From assembly GCF_009712225.1 (NCBI RefSeq), contig NZ_WASP01000006.1:1-64000 (forward strand): DNA of 64,000 nucleotides. The letters run 5' to 3'. Numbering within the stretch: the stretch's first letter is position 1; every line of letters starts with the position of its first letter. The translations under genes were made by a program, and so were the position numbers. Under the pieces are notes generated by a model. That model did not search any database. It was not told the DNA's origin and saw only the letters and a program-made list of their open reading frames with translations. This DNA comes from Desulfovibrio sp. Its GTDB lineage: Bacteria; Desulfobacterota; Desulfovibrionia; Desulfovibrionales; Desulfovibrionaceae. Positions 17,226 through 28,872 of this stretch are shown in pieces.

Positions 17226-17394
17226 CCAATGTCAAGCATGCCCCGCAAGCAAAATTACCCGATATGCATTTGTTGGCCAGCAAACCACTGAAATACCTCG
17301 TTGCACTTGCCTGAATCCGCAAAAATCCCCGGCCCTGCCTGTGGCAAAACCGGGGATTGCATGATGCTGTGCACGTTTTGCACGCAGCAGATAT

Positions 17395-18465
17395 TTATTT
17401 GTCGGACTGCAACTTGAGGCCAGCCTCAAAGTGGTTGAGCTTCATGGCCCTGCGCACTTTTTCGAGGGTTGTGGCCGCCTTGTTGTAGGCCTTTTCCGTG
17501 CCTTTTTTGAGCACGTCGATGACAAAGGGAATGTCCTGCACGTATTCCTGGCGGCGGGTGCGGATGGGGCCAAGAATCTGCTGCATGACTTCGTTGAGGA
17601 ACTTTTTGACCGCCACGTCGCCCAGGCCGCCGCGCTGATAGTGGGCCTTCATTTCGTCAAGGTTGGGGTAGGGCGAGTTGAACTTGGCAAAGTCCTCGGG
17701 CATGGCAAAGGCGTCCAGGTAGGTGAACACCGTATTGCCCTCGATCTTGCCGGGGTCAGAGGCCTTGAGGTGGCCGGGGTCGGTGAACATGCTGAAAATC
17801 TTGTCGTGCACTTCTTTTTCAGAATCGCTCAGGTAGATGCAGTTGCCGATGGACTTGCTCATCTTGGCCTTGCCGTCAATGCCGGGCAGGCGCAGGCAGG
17901 CGGAGTTCTGCTCAAGCAGGATCTGCGGTTCCACAAGGGTGTCACCGTAGGTGCTGTTGAATTTTCGTACGATTTCAACCGTCTGTTCCAACATGGGCTT
18001 CTGGTCTTCGCCCACGGGCACGGTGGTGGCTTCAAAGGCCGTGATATCGGCAGCCTGGCTGATGGGGTAGGTGAAAAAGCCCACGGGAATGCTCTGTTCA
18101 AAATTCTTCTGGGCAATTTCGGCCTTGACCGTGGGGTTGCGCTGCAGGCGCGACACGGTGACAAGGTTCATGTAGTGGAAGCTCAGCTCATAAAGCTGGG
18201 GCAGCTGCGACTGAATGAAGATGGAGGACTTTTCGGGATCAATGCCGCAGGCAAGGTAGTCCAGCGCCACTTCAAGAATGTTGTTGCGCACCTTTTCAGG
18301 ATTGTCGGCATTGTCGGTCAGTGCCTGCGCGTCGGCCAGCATGATGTAGATTTCATCAAAGTTGCCAGAATTCTGCAGCAGGACGCGCTGCTTGAGAGAT
18401 CCGGCAAAGTGTCCGATGTGCAGCTTTCCCGTGGGGCGATCCCCGGTCAGAATGATCTTGCTCAT
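17395..18465 (-). CDS. trpS: Tryptophanyl-tRNA synthetase
   Basis: A class I synthetase of 356 residues that charges tRNA-Trp in the cytoplasm. The HIGH signature is in [17 protein letters not shown] near residues 8-24 and the KMSKS loop is in GKAMKMSKS-type form as [15 protein letters not shown] near 190-204. The ATG at 18465 gives the usual N-terminus [16 protein letters not shown]; a longer frame to 18633 adds unrelated residues. AGGAG lies rather far upstream (about 15 bases), within a weak CCTGA/TCAGG hairpin. It stands alone, with no trp genes nearby. Confidence 0.97.
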   Translation of the reverse strand: MSKIILTGDRPTGKLHIGHFAGSLKQRVLLQNSGNFDEIYIMLADAQALTDNADNPEKVRNNILEVALDYLACGIDPEKSSIFIQSQLPQLYELSFHYMNLVTVSRLQRNPTVKAEIAQKNFEQSIPVGFFTYPISQAADITAFEATTVPVGEDQKPMLEQTVEIVRKFNSTYGDTLVEPQILLEQNSACLRLPGIDGKAKMSKSIGNCIYLSDSEKEVHDKIFSMFTDPGHLKASDPGKIEGNTVFTYLDAFAMPEDFAKFNSPYPNLDEMKAHYQRGGLGDVAVKKFLNEVMQQILGPIRTRRQEYVQDIPFVIDVLKKGTEKAYNKAATTLEKVRRAMKLNHFEAGLKLQSDK

Positions 18466-18936
18466 AATGTTCTGCGCATGCTCCTGACACGTGGCATCAG
18501 GAATGCAGCCTCCATTGGTGATTTTTTTGCTGTTGAAGCGAGAGCCTGCCCGCAAAATACAGCCGCTTCGCAGTGATTGCGCAACGGGCTGGGCGTAGCT
18601 TTTCTGTATACACCAAGCGTGCTCGGGCCACAAGGGGCAGGTCTCCGGCGTTTTGTCGTATGCGCTTTTACCGGGTTTTGCCTGCCGGTCTGGCTTGCTT
18701 GTGTTCCTGCATGAAAAATTGGGGTGGGGCGCTGGCTACGGGGCTGGCAGACCAGCACCGCGTACCATGGGGACATGTGGAGTATGTGACTTTATTCACT
18801 TGCGGCTGGCTGGGCGCGGGCGTATGCTCTGACCGCAGGCAGGGGATAGCTTCCTGCGATTTTACGGGTCTTTTGGGGGAACTGGCTTGTGCCGAATGGA
18901 TTTTGATGGGTTTGTTCCTGTAACGGGAGTGTAATT
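18466..18936. other. Divergent intergenic region, trpS and cupin
   Basis: This 471-base GC-rich region must hold both promoters. I looked for a T-box leader for trpS on the minus strand and found no T-box core sequence. No other gene or clear structure is visible. Confidence 0.4.
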
Positions 18937-19365
18937 ATGAAAAAGATGCTTTTTGCCGCAGCGCTGTGCTCGCTGGTATTTGCCGGAACCGCTCTGGCGG
19001 GCGAGCCCCAGCTGTACACCAAGGAAACGCTGAAAACCTGGAACCGTGACAACGTGGCCGGGGGGCAGGGTACCCTGTTCGGGCAGTTTGGCTTTAACCG
19101 TAACGACGCAACCAAGGATATGGTCATCAAGGAAATAGGCTGGATGACCCTGCAACCCGGCGCATCCATCGGCATGCACAAGCATGAAAACAACGAGGAC
19201 GCCTACATCATCGTTTCCGGCGAAGGCGTGTTTACAGACACCGCAGGCAAGGAAACCCCGGTCAAGGGCGGCGATATTACCATTGCCCGTCCCGGCGACA
19301 CCCATGCCCTGAAAAACAGCGGGAAGGAACCCCTGGTGTTTCTGGATGTGATAGGTCAGCGTTAA
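18937..19365 (+). CDS. Secreted cupin-domain protein
   Basis: A 142-residue protein with a clean Sec signal peptide (MKKMLFAAALCSLVFAGTALA, cleavage after about residue 21) and a single cupin barrel. Metal-binding cupin motif 1 is GASIGMHKHENNEDAYIIVSGEG (two His and a Glu) and motif 2 is PGDTHALKNSGKEPL. Such small periplasmic cupins bind a metal and often a small ligand; the substrate is unknown. GGGAG precedes the ATG. It is a single gene followed by a strong inverted repeat. Confidence 0.85.
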   Translation: MKKMLFAAALCSLVFAGTALAGEPQLYTKETLKTWNRDNVAGGQGTLFGQFGFNRNDATKDMVIKEIGWMTLQPGASIGMHKHENNEDAYIIVSGEGVFTDTAGKETPVKGGDITIARPGDTHALKNSGKEPLVFLDVIGQR

Positions 19366-19402
19366 TCTTGCGATTGTTGCCAGCGTTGCCCGTGCAACGC
19401 AT

Positions 19403-19441
19403 AAAACGCCGCCCCGGCTGCGCAGACCAGGGGCGGCGTTT
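19403..19441. terminator. Bidirectional terminator-like inverted repeat
   Basis: AAACGCCGCCCC at 19403-19414 pairs perfectly with GGGGCGGCGTTT at 19430-19441. It lies between the convergent cupin and EamA genes. The A and T ends give only short T-runs, but placement and 12-base stem fit a shared terminator. Confidence 0.75.
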
Positions 19442-19463
19442 GCCATAAAATGCGGGCAGCGGG

Positions 19464-20333
19464 TTATTCGCCCGTTTTGTCGGTGGTGAGCAAAAATACG
19501 GCACTAAGTACCAGCGCGCCGCCAAACCAGCCAGCCGCGCTGAAGCTCTCGTTCCAGAAAAGCCATACCCACAGCGTGCCAAGCACTGGCTCCAGATGGC
19601 AGGTAACGGCTGCCCGCACAAGGCTTATGCGTTTGAGCCCTTGCCCGTAACAGATGTAGGCCATGTAGCAGGTGAGCAGGCCCAGGGCAAACAGCCAGCC
19701 CCATGTATCCGGGGTGTGGCTGATGTGTACGGGGCCGCCCATGCCAAGGGCCGCAACGCCGCCCAACAGCATGTAGCCGTAGATGCTGGCCGTGGAGTAG
19801 CGGCTTTGCCACCAGCGGTAGAAGGGATAGTGCGTGGCGTAGCACAGGCCGGAAAGCAGGCCAAAGGCTATGCCCGCAAGGGACGCATGCCCCGGCAGGC
19901 TGCCGCCGGAAAAACAGACCAGGGCTGTGCCGCAAAGAGCAATACCCACGGCCAGTGCCTTGCGCCTGGTGATGCGCTCACCAAACAGAAATCGCGAAAA
20001 AACAGCCACCCACACGGGTGCCGTGTACAACAGCACCACTGCTGTTGCACCGCCGCTGAGCTTGATGGCCATTTGCATGGCCCCAAAAAATACGCCCACT
20101 CCCCAGCCACCAAATAGCGCAAAAATAAGAGCATGGCGCACAGGTATGCGCAGCCCGCCCGTAAGCCCGGCGTGCGCCAGAAAAAAGATGCAGCCGATGC
20201 CCGCCCGCCAGAAGGCAGTTTCAATGGGCAGCACTCCCGCGTGCTGGCAAAATTTGGAAATAACGCCGAGCAGCGACCACAACAGGGCCGCGAGAAGAAT
20301 CCACACGTATCCGTTAACAGAATTTTGCCGCAT
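19464..20333 (-). CDS. EamA (DMT superfamily) transporter
   Basis: A 289-residue inner-membrane transporter with ten predicted helices in two EamA repeats, about residues 8-140 and 150-285. The first opens with VWILLAALLWSLLGVISKF and the halves end with the usual conserved tail (TAPVWVAVFSRFLFGERI and EPVLGTLWVWLFWNES). Family members export amino acids or metabolites; the substrate cannot be told. The gene is 25 bases upstream of nothing obvious on its strand, and the next minus-strand genes (21128 and 20358) precede it closely, so it may be cotranscribed with them. Confidence 0.87.
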   Translation of the reverse strand: MRQNSVNGYVWILLAALLWSLLGVISKFCQHAGVLPIETAFWRAGIGCIFFLAHAGLTGGLRIPVRHALIFALFGGWGVGVFFGAMQMAIKLSGGATAVVLLYTAPVWVAVFSRFLFGERITRRKALAVGIALCGTALVCFSGGSLPGHASLAGIAFGLLSGLCYATHYPFYRWWQSRYSTASIYGYMLLGGVAALGMGGPVHISHTPDTWGWLFALGLLTCYMAYICYGQGLKRISLVRAAVTCHLEPVLGTLWVWLFWNESFSAAGWFGGALVLSAVFLLTTDKTGE

Positions 20334-20357
20334 GATCTTTTATAAGGCTACAGGGTG

Positions 20358-21128
20358 TCAGGCTATGCCCAGCGCGTCGCATACTAGGGCTGCGATCTGC
20401 GTCTGGTCTTGCGGCAGGGGGGGGCTGCTCCGCCAGGTCTCGCCGGTCAGCCACAGGGGCACGCATCGGCAGGCGTCGCTTACATCGTTGTGGTTGCCGT
20501 CGGCAGCCATTCCGTGGTCGCTGGTAACCAGCACTTCATAGCCAGCTTCGGCCCAGCGGGGCAACCAGCGGGCCAGCAGACCGTCGGCCCTGCGGACGGC
20601 GTTGCGGTATTCGCGGCTTTCTGCGCCATAGAGATGCCCGGCATTGTCTATGCCCATGCTGTGTACCAGCAGCAGATGCGGATTGTAGCGCAGCTGAAGG
20701 CTGGCGGCATCGTAAAAAACTTCTTCATCGGGATAGGAATCAGTGCTGTAAAAATGGCCGTGGGCAATGGGCAGGGCGGGGTTGTCCGTGTGCCGGTCGC
20801 GGGCGGGTTCAAAGGGGCCCGCGTTGCACAGCTCACTCATCCAGTGGTAGGCAGCCGCGGCCCTGATCAGACCCGCAGACTGCGCGCGGCTGAAGATATG
20901 GGGCTCCGGGCAGGGGCGCGTGTCGTCATTGCGAGCAATGCCGCTTTCAACCGGGCGCTTGCCGCAGAGCAGGGTGGCGTAAATGGGGCGCGAAGCGGGC
21001 GGCAGCTCTGCTGTAAGCTCGGTGTAGCGGGCCTTGCCCGCATCAACCAGTGACTGCATGTAGCCCATGCAGTGGCGGGCGGTGGAAGCAGCCAGACCAT
21101 CAAGCAGTACAAAGACAATACGCGGCAT
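20358..21128 (-). CDS. Alkaline phosphatase superfamily phosphodiesterase
   Basis: A 256-residue hydrolase of the nucleotide pyrophosphatase/phosphodiesterase type. The first metal Asp is in FVLLDGL near residue 10, the nucleophile region is ELPPASRPIYATLLCGKRP near 40-58, and the second metal set is MGIDNAGHLYG near 160 and VTSDHGM near 200. No signal peptide is seen, so it would act in the cytoplasm. The ATG at 21128 overlaps the stop of the upstream deacetylase gene (TGATG), showing translational coupling. It probably hydrolyses a phosphoester of the glycan made by the neighbouring cluster; this is inference. Confidence 0.75.
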   Translation of the reverse strand: MPRIVFVLLDGLAASTARHCMGYMQSLVDAGKARYTELTAELPPASRPIYATLLCGKRPVESGIARNDDTRPCPEPHIFSRAQSAGLIRAAAAYHWMSELCNAGPFEPARDRHTDNPALPIAHGHFYSTDSYPDEEVFYDAASLQLRYNPHLLLVHSMGIDNAGHLYGAESREYRNAVRRADGLLARWLPRWAEAGYEVLVTSDHGMAADGNHNDVSDACRCVPLWLTGETWRSSPPLPQDQTQIAALVCDALGIA

Positions 21129-22153
21129 CACCAGTCACCCTTGCCAGCAGGGCGCGGGCCAAGATCAAGGCCGGGAGCCTGGGCGCGCAGCTGGGCGGCG
21201 GTGACACCGCGCACAGCGTGGTTGCGGGCAAGCCAGGCCAGAAAATCATAAATCTTGCCATACAGCGCATCTGCGGCCTTCTGGTCGGGGATATTGGGGG
21301 AGCCGCCGGGTAGCATTTCGGACGAGTGCCAGAACAGGCTCAAAACCCTGCCGCCGCGTGCCATGTGCAAACGCGTGGCCGCCCGCATGACGGCTGCGCT
21401 GTGCCACACCGGGTTGGGGCTCAGCGCGCCCCAGAAGTGGAATCTGTCGACCCAGTCGGCCCCTTTTGCGCAGTTGTGCCACAGCCTTGCCAGCGAGCGC
21501 GAAAGCGGAATCTGCGTGACGGGCGATTCCAGCAGGTTGGGGGCGTCGTCCAGCCAGTAGGGGTCGGAAGGCGCAAGAAAGTGGTCTGGCCCGTCATGAA
21601 ATACCCGCAGCGGGCAAACAGAACTGTCAAAGGTAATGCCTTCTTCGGCCAGCAGGGGGCGCACCGATGCCTTCAGATCCCAGCGGCCCATGCGAAAGCT
21701 GGTGAGCGGCGCGCCCTGAAATTCACGTCCCGCGTCAAGCAGGGTGCGCAGACGCTGGCGCAGCAGCTGTCGCGGCAGGCGGTCTGTACGTGTAGGCGGC
21801 CCGTTTTTTTCGGCCTGTGGGGTATTTTGCGCGTCGTCGAGGGGCGGGGTGCTCCAGTGGTGCAGGTGGGCGGCGATTTCTGCATTGCAGTGGTCGCGCA
21901 TCCAGGCCAGATGCTCACAGGCCTCGGCATTGGTAAAAACCGTATGGGCGCAAAACAGCGTCAGCGGAAAGCCCAGTTCGTTGGTGAGCGGGGCAAGTCT
22001 GCGCAGCAGAGCCACATTGCGCACACCGCAGCCGGTGGCGGCGTAATTGCCGGAAAAAAGTCCCTCTTCTTCAACATCGAGGCTTACAATAACGCGCAGT
22101 TCGGGCTCGTAAGGATCCATGGCGCTGTCGAGGGTGTTATTGCTATGAGTCAT
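21128..22153 (-). CDS. Polysaccharide deacetylase-like protein
   Basis: A 341-residue protein of the NodB/polysaccharide deacetylase fold. The early metal-ligand strand is RVIVSLDVEEEGLF near residue 20-30, and AEIAAHLHHWS near 90-100 supplies the HXXXH-like His ligands. No signal peptide is visible, so cytoplasmic action on a nucleotide- or lipid-linked sugar is likely. The start is uncertain: ATG at 22153 is used, but ATGs at 22219 and near 22117 are also in frame and none has a good SD. It is divergent from the glycosyltransferase operon and coupled to the hydrolase downstream. Confidence 0.75.
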   Translation of the reverse strand: MTHSNNTLDSAMDPYEPELRVIVSLDVEEEGLFSGNYAATGCGVRNVALLRRLAPLTNELGFPLTLFCAHTVFTNAEACEHLAWMRDHCNAEIAAHLHHWSTPPLDDAQNTPQAEKNGPPTRTDRLPRQLLRQRLRTLLDAGREFQGAPLTSFRMGRWDLKASVRPLLAEEGITFDSSVCPLRVFHDGPDHFLAPSDPYWLDDAPNLLESPVTQIPLSRSLARLWHNCAKGADWVDRFHFWGALSPNPVWHSAAVMRAATRLHMARGGRVLSLFWHSSEMLPGGSPNIPDQKAADALYGKIYDFLAWLARNHAVRGVTAAQLRAQAPGLDLGPRPAGKGDW

Positions 22154-22384
22154 CAGATAATCATAAGCCCAAGCGCCGCATATGGCAATGAAAAGGCGCG
22201 TATTGCCCCTGCCTTGCATTTGTCATCGTGGATAATGCTGGATAAATGCATATATTTTATGGCGTTGAGCACTCTGTGCCGCGCTGGTCTTGCAAAACCG
22301 GCCGGAATGCATACAATAATGCTTATGGAATAGGGCCTGTTCGACTGCCCCTGTTCATCTACACAGAGTTTTTTAAGGAGCAGC

Positions 22385-23479
22385 ATGACCAAGCCCTTGC
22401 GCGTCCTCTTTCTGATGGAGGATCTTTGTTTTGGCGGCACACAGCGCCAGACTCTTGAACTGGCCCGCCGGCTGGATCGCAGCCGTTTTACGCCTGTCAT
22501 GCTTACTCTTACCGGTCCCACCGATCTGGACAAAGCCGCGCAGGACGCGGGCATAGAGCTGCACCACATGGGGCAGGGCCGCAAGGTTTGGCCCCTGTTT
22601 TTTGCGGCACTTTGCTGGCGTCTGCGTGCCTTGTGCCCTGATGTTATCGTGCCCTGCACGGCCCTGCCCAATATTTGGGGTCGCATATGGGGCAGGCTGG
22701 CCTGGTTGGGCAGCAGTGGGAACGCACCGCTGGTGGTGGGAACCTGCCGTGGTGGCGGCGGCCCCAAGAGGCAGCATGAGCGCTGGCTCTGGCGGCTCAC
22801 GGACCATATGATTTGCAATTCAGAGGCGCTGCGCGAGATTTTGCAGGGTTTTGGTGTGCCTGCGGCACAGCTGAGCTATATACCCAACGGGGTGGATACA
22901 GAATTTTTTGCGCCCACCGGAACAACACCCTCGGCCCGCTCGCCCGAGATTTTGTGCGTGGCGCGGCTTGCAGGCGACAAGGACCACATGACCCTGCTGC
23001 GCGCCTTTGAGCTTGTGCTGCAACGTCACCCCAACGCCCGCCTGCGCATTGTGGGCGATGGCCCGGAAGAAGCCAACCTGCATACTTGGGCCGGGGAGCA
23101 CGTCGCTGGAACCAATGTGGACTTTATCGCAGGGGGGCTCGACATGCGCGCCCACTATGCGGGAGCCCGCGTATTCGCCCTTTCGTCTGTGCGCGAGGGG
23201 CAGCCCAATGTCATTCTTGAGGCAATGGCCTGCGGTCTGCCGGTGTGCGCAACCTCTGTGGGGGGTATACCCCGGCTTGTGGAAGATGGCGTGAACGGTT
23301 TTCTTTCCGTTGCGGGCGATGCCGGAGCGCTGGCGGAAAACTGCTGCAGGCTGCTTGCCGACGGCGAGTTGTGTGATGCCATGGGCCAAGCTGGCCGTGC
23401 CCGCGTGGAAAAGGATTTTTCTTTCACGGCTATGGTAGATGCGCATCAGGGCATTTTTGCCGGGCCGCGCACCTACTGA
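22385..23479 (+). CDS. Glycosyltransferase family 4
   Basis: A 364-residue GT-B glycosyltransferase. The N-terminal acceptor domain opens with VLFLMEDLCFGGTQRQTLELARRL, including the glycine-rich GGTQR loop. The C-terminal donor domain has ILCVARLAGDKDHMTLLRAFELV, RIVGDGPEE and the E-X7-E region SSVREGQPNVILEAMACGLPV. It transfers a nucleotide-activated sugar to a growing glycan or lipid in the cytoplasm. AAGGAG lies 6 bases before the ATG. It is the first gene of the plus-strand glycan operon. Confidence 0.93.
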   Translation: MTKPLRVLFLMEDLCFGGTQRQTLELARRLDRSRFTPVMLTLTGPTDLDKAAQDAGIELHHMGQGRKVWPLFFAALCWRLRALCPDVIVPCTALPNIWGRIWGRLAWLGSSGNAPLVVGTCRGGGGPKRQHERWLWRLTDHMICNSEALREILQGFGVPAAQLSYIPNGVDTEFFAPTGTTPSARSPEILCVARLAGDKDHMTLLRAFELVLQRHPNARLRIVGDGPEEANLHTWAGEHVAGTNVDFIAGGLDMRAHYAGARVFALSSVREGQPNVILEAMACGLPVCATSVGGIPRLVEDGVNGFLSVAGDAGALAENCCRLLADGELCDAMGQAGRARVEKDFSFTAMVDAHQGIFAGPRTY

Positions 23480-23536
23480 TACCTTGCATTAAAAAAACGC
23501 ATTTGGCGCATTGTGCTGAATGCAGCAGGAATACAA

Positions 23537-24085
23537 GTGGAATTGATCTATCAAAAATTGCGTACCCGGGTGCTGCCTGCGGCGAGACGCACGGGCCTGA
23601 AACATGCGGTCCTGTGTCTTGCCTGTTTAGTCTGCCTTGGGGCACAGGCAGTAAGCGCCGCAGAGGCTGCGCCAGAAGCAGCGGCAGCTGCGTCCGTTTC
23701 TGGTGCTACAACGGGCCCAACTGCCGGGCAGGAATCTGCCGCTTCTGACAGCCCAGTGGAAGTGCGCGAGCTGTGGACTGGCTCGCTCTATTCTTCAACC
23801 TACCGTGTGGGCCTGTGTTTTTCCGCGCAGGGCAAGGTTCGCGGGGTGGTGCATCTGCGACTGTACAACGGCAAAGTTGACGTGTACCACATAGATGGAA
23901 CGGTGCAGAACAACGACATTGAAGCGCACCATTCATCCGGCCACAAATTCAAGGGACGCCTGGTTTCGGCAGATACTGTCGAAGGTGTCATAAGTCTGAA
24001 AAACGGCATGAACATAAAGCTTGAAGGCAAACGCGCGCACGATGTGGCTCTTGTGCCTGAGGACTGCGCGCCTCTGCCGCAATAG
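23537..24085 (+). CDS. Secreted protein of unknown function
   Basis: A protein of 182 residues if it starts at the GTG at 23537, which has CAGGAA upstream; a GTG at 23513 is an alternative. A long basic N-region and hydrophobic core (about 20-42, ending GAQAVSAAE) form a Sec signal peptide. An Ala/Pro/Ser/Thr linker follows to about residue 70. The mature C-terminal half is beta-rich with repeating short strands (WTGSLYSSTYRVGLCF, VHLRLYNGKVDVYHIDGTV, FKGRLVSADTVEGVISLKNG). I recognise no named family. It lies between two glycosyltransferase genes and may act on or bind the exported glycan. Confidence 0.65.
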   Translation: MELIYQKLRTRVLPAARRTGLKHAVLCLACLVCLGAQAVSAAEAAPEAAAAASVSGATTGPTAGQESAASDSPVEVRELWTGSLYSSTYRVGLCFSAQGKVRGVVHLRLYNGKVDVYHIDGTVQNNDIEAHHSSGHKFKGRLVSADTVEGVISLKNGMNIKLEGKRAHDVALVPEDCAPLPQ

Positions 24086-24200
24086 CTGTTACCGGGGTAA
24101 CCCGGCCAGTGTTGTGCCTGGTCTGCCAGCGTTTTCTCCGTCATGACCGGTGCCTGTGTTCGAGGTGCCTTTTCTTAAAACGACGAGTAAAGGAGTGCCT

Positions 24201-25376
24201 ATGTTCTGGATATGGTTTTTGCTGGCCACCTCCCAATGCGCTCTGCTGTATATTCTGGCCCGAAGGGGCGAAAGCATGCCCCGCCGCATTCAGGAAGAGG
24301 CCGAGGCCAATAGGGCTGTGCCTGAAGACAAATGGCCCTCTGTGGGGCTGATCGTGCCCGTGGCAGGGCGCGACCCACGCATGGAAGGCGCTTTGCGCAG
24401 CCTGCTGACGCAGGACTACCCCCGGTTTGTGCCGGTGCTGGTCACCGCCGAAGAAAACGAACCCGCCGCCGAGCTTGTGGCCCGCCTCAAGCAGGAATTT
24501 CCCGGCTTGCGTCATGTTGTGGCTGGTACTGCCACCGGTTGCGGACAGAAAAACCACAACAGTCTTCAGGGCATTGCGGCCCTTGGGGATGAAGTGGACG
24601 CTTACGCCTTTTGCGACAGCACCCACATGGCCGACCCCGACTTTTTGCGCCACCTTGTGGCGCCCATGGCCAGGGGCGAGGCCTCGTTCAGCACCGGCTA
24701 CCATGTGGTGGAGCCGCGCGACAACCAGCGCACTACGCTGGCCTACGCGCTTTGTGTCATGCTTATGCGCTACCTGCAGGCCATGTCGGCCTTTACCCAG
24801 CTGTGGGGCGGGGCCATGGCCATGACCCGCGCCGCCTATGTCAAATACGCCGTGGCGCAGCTGTGGGTTGAAAACGTGGTGGACGACTGCTCGCTCAGCG
24901 CCCTGCTGCAGGTGCGCGGAGCCAAGGTAAAGCTTTGCCCCGGTGCTCTGCTGCACACCGATGCCATAAACCATTCCCAGTCCGTTTGGCGGGCGTGGAT
25001 GGACCGGCAGGTGCTGTTTCTCAAGTTTTGCATGCCCGGCCAGTGGAAGCTGCTGGGCCTCATGTGCGTTATGATGGCCCTGCCCATGGTTTGCGCTGGT
25101 CTTGCCCTTTTGGGTTGGGTTTTCAGCGTGGGCAGCGGCGCGGGCGTGTTACTGGCGGTTTTCTGGCTGGCGGCCATAGTGAGCGCACTGCACCTGTGGC
25201 GCGGCCTGCTGGCAAAGCCTGTTCCTCTGCTGCGGTGGTGCCTGGCCTTTGTGGATGCAGTGCGCATGTTCTCTTCCGTTTACTGGCAGAGCATCAAGGC
25301 GTGGAGCATTGTTTGGCACGGCATACGCTATGAGGTCGGCAGGGGCGGCGTTGTGTTGCGTTCTGAACGCAGCTAA
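24201..25376 (+). CDS. Membrane glycosyltransferase family 2 (ceramide glucosyltransferase-like)
   Basis: A 391-residue membrane glycosyltransferase. An N-terminal helix (1-18) is followed by a GT-A catalytic domain (about 45-260) with SVGLIVPVAGRDPRMEGALRSLLTQDYP, a DST metal-site region in AFCDSTHMADPDF, and the catalytic-type ENVVDDCSLS. Two or three membrane helices close the protein (about 275-345). This layout resembles GT21 and hopanoid-type HpnI enzymes that glycosylate lipids. The ATG at 24201 has AAAGGAG upstream; the longer frame from 24150 is rejected. It is the third gene of the glycan operon. Confidence 0.88.
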   Translation: MFWIWFLLATSQCALLYILARRGESMPRRIQEEAEANRAVPEDKWPSVGLIVPVAGRDPRMEGALRSLLTQDYPRFVPVLVTAEENEPAAELVARLKQEFPGLRHVVAGTATGCGQKNHNSLQGIAALGDEVDAYAFCDSTHMADPDFLRHLVAPMARGEASFSTGYHVVEPRDNQRTTLAYALCVMLMRYLQAMSAFTQLWGGAMAMTRAAYVKYAVAQLWVENVVDDCSLSALLQVRGAKVKLCPGALLHTDAINHSQSVWRAWMDRQVLFLKFCMPGQWKLLGLMCVMMALPMVCAGLALLGWVFSVGSGAGVLLAVFWLAAIVSALHLWRGLLAKPVPLLRWCLAFVDAVRMFSSVYWQSIKAWSIVWHGIRYEVGRGGVVLRSERS

Positions 25377-25618
25377 CCCGCACATCAGGCGGGCTGCCGG
25401 ATACTGTTGTTGCCGCCCGGGGCAAAGGGCAAATCTGGATTTTGACATGCACCTGTAGTGTCGTGTATTGTCTTTTGCCCTTTTGCCTCGGGTGGCGAAC
25501 AGCTCCATATGGTCTGGCGTTCAATCCGGCAGCTGGATGCGGCAATGGCGTTGCGCATGTGCGCGGCAGGAGCCATGGCTTTTTTTTACTGTTTTATTGT
25601 CAGAGTAGTGATTGCACC

Positions 25619-26809
25619 ATGATCGCAATGTCAGACCTTATTCGCGTCAGCCTCAGGCAAGTTGTGCGTCAGCGCGGCTTTGGGGTGATGCTTTCTATCG
25701 CGCTGGGCATCACGGCGTTTATCGTCCTGGCGGTGCTTGGCCGCGAGATCCGCTACAAGGTTGGTCAGGACATGGTGCTTATGGGTGGCGTAAACGTCAT
25801 CCAGGTATACATGGACGATGCCCAGTACCCGGGCCAGCCTGACCGCGAATTTTACCCCGAAACCATCGAGGCCCTTTCGCAGTTGCCCGGTGTGAGCCTT
25901 GTGAGTCGCAACCTGCGCGACAGCAAGCCATTCAGCATTCGCGGCACTGGCGAACGTACACTGGCCGTGGATTTTATTGGTATCGATCAGTATTTTGCCG
26001 AGGTGTATTCCATCGACCTTGTGGCAGGGCGGCAGCTCGACGCCGCCGATGTGGACGCCCACCGGCGTGTATGCCTGCTGGGCAGGGATGCGGCCAGAAA
26101 TCTCTTTGGCGGCTCGGAAGAATCCATTGGCAAACTGCTGTTTCTCGAACAGGACGTTTTTGAGGTCGTGGGCGTTGTAAGCGGCGTAATGCTTGGCAGC
26201 TGGAGCCAGGGCGGCTTTTTGCCCTATACCACCATGGCCGACCGTAACTGGGGCCGTGGCAAGGTGCGGCGGCTCTTCATACGCGCCATCGGCTGGGAAG
26301 ACGTGCCCCCGCTTGTAAAAGTTATTCCCCAGGTGGTGCGCGAGCATCAGTCGGCTCCGTATATCGTTGTGCAAACCCAGGAAGACCAGCTCAAGCGCAT
26401 CAAAACCACCTTTATGTGGGTTGAAGCTCTGCTGTGGCTTGGTATTGCCGCATCGCTCATGTTGGGCGGCTTTGGCATCTGGTACGGCACATTTGCGGCG
26501 GTTCGCGCCAGAACGCGCGAAGTGGGGCTTAAAAAGGCCATGGGCGGCTCGGATGTGGACATCCTTGCGCAGTTTCTGGCCGAGGCCCTGTGCAAATCGG
26601 TTGCAGGCGGCATACTGGGCATAGTGATTGGCTGCGCTCTGGTCGAAATCGGTTCCCTTTCACTGGGAACGGGCATTTCGTATTCGCTGCTGTTTGCCAG
26701 CAGTATTGGCAGTATTGTTTTTTCTGCCGTTATCGGTATCGCAGGCGGTTTGTATCCTGCCGTTCAGGCTAGCCGCATGGACGTGGTAACCGCTCTGCGG
26801 TTTGAATAG
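25619..26809 (+). CDS. FtsX/MacB-type ABC transporter permease
   Basis: A 396-residue permease with the MacB topology: one N-terminal helix (about 23-43), a large periplasmic domain (about 45-270) and three C-terminal helices (about 275-390). The FtsX signature is near the end (RARTREVGLKKAMGGSDVDILAQFLAEAL). It would work with the ABC ATPase domain encoded next. Such exporters move lipoproteins, lipids, peptides or glycolipids by a mechanical process. The start at 25619 is uncertain; another ATG is at 25628 and SD signals are weak. The neighbourhood suggests a glycolipid or polysaccharide-related substrate. Confidence 0.88.
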   Translation: MIAMSDLIRVSLRQVVRQRGFGVMLSIALGITAFIVLAVLGREIRYKVGQDMVLMGGVNVIQVYMDDAQYPGQPDREFYPETIEALSQLPGVSLVSRNLRDSKPFSIRGTGERTLAVDFIGIDQYFAEVYSIDLVAGRQLDAADVDAHRRVCLLGRDAARNLFGGSEESIGKLLFLEQDVFEVVGVVSGVMLGSWSQGGFLPYTTMADRNWGRGKVRRLFIRAIGWEDVPPLVKVIPQVVREHQSAPYIVVQTQEDQLKRIKTTFMWVEALLWLGIAASLMLGGFGIWYGTFAAVRARTREVGLKKAMGGSDVDILAQFLAEALCKSVAGGILGIVIGCALVEIGSLSLGTGISYSLLFASSIGSIVFSAVIGIAGGLYPAVQASRMDVVTALRFE

Positions 26810-26870
26810 TACACAATGCGCGGGCGCGCCCGCGTTGCAGCGGCCTGGCCGCGCACGGACAAGGTGGATC

Positions 26871-28853
<1,983 letters not shown>

Positions 28854-28872
28854 GCCCCGCCGGGAGAGCGTC

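Noticed and set aside
18466-18936. T-box riboswitch in the trpS leader
   Set aside because: No T-box core or matching antiterminator is visible on the minus strand; only a weak CCTGA/TCAGG hairpin near the start.
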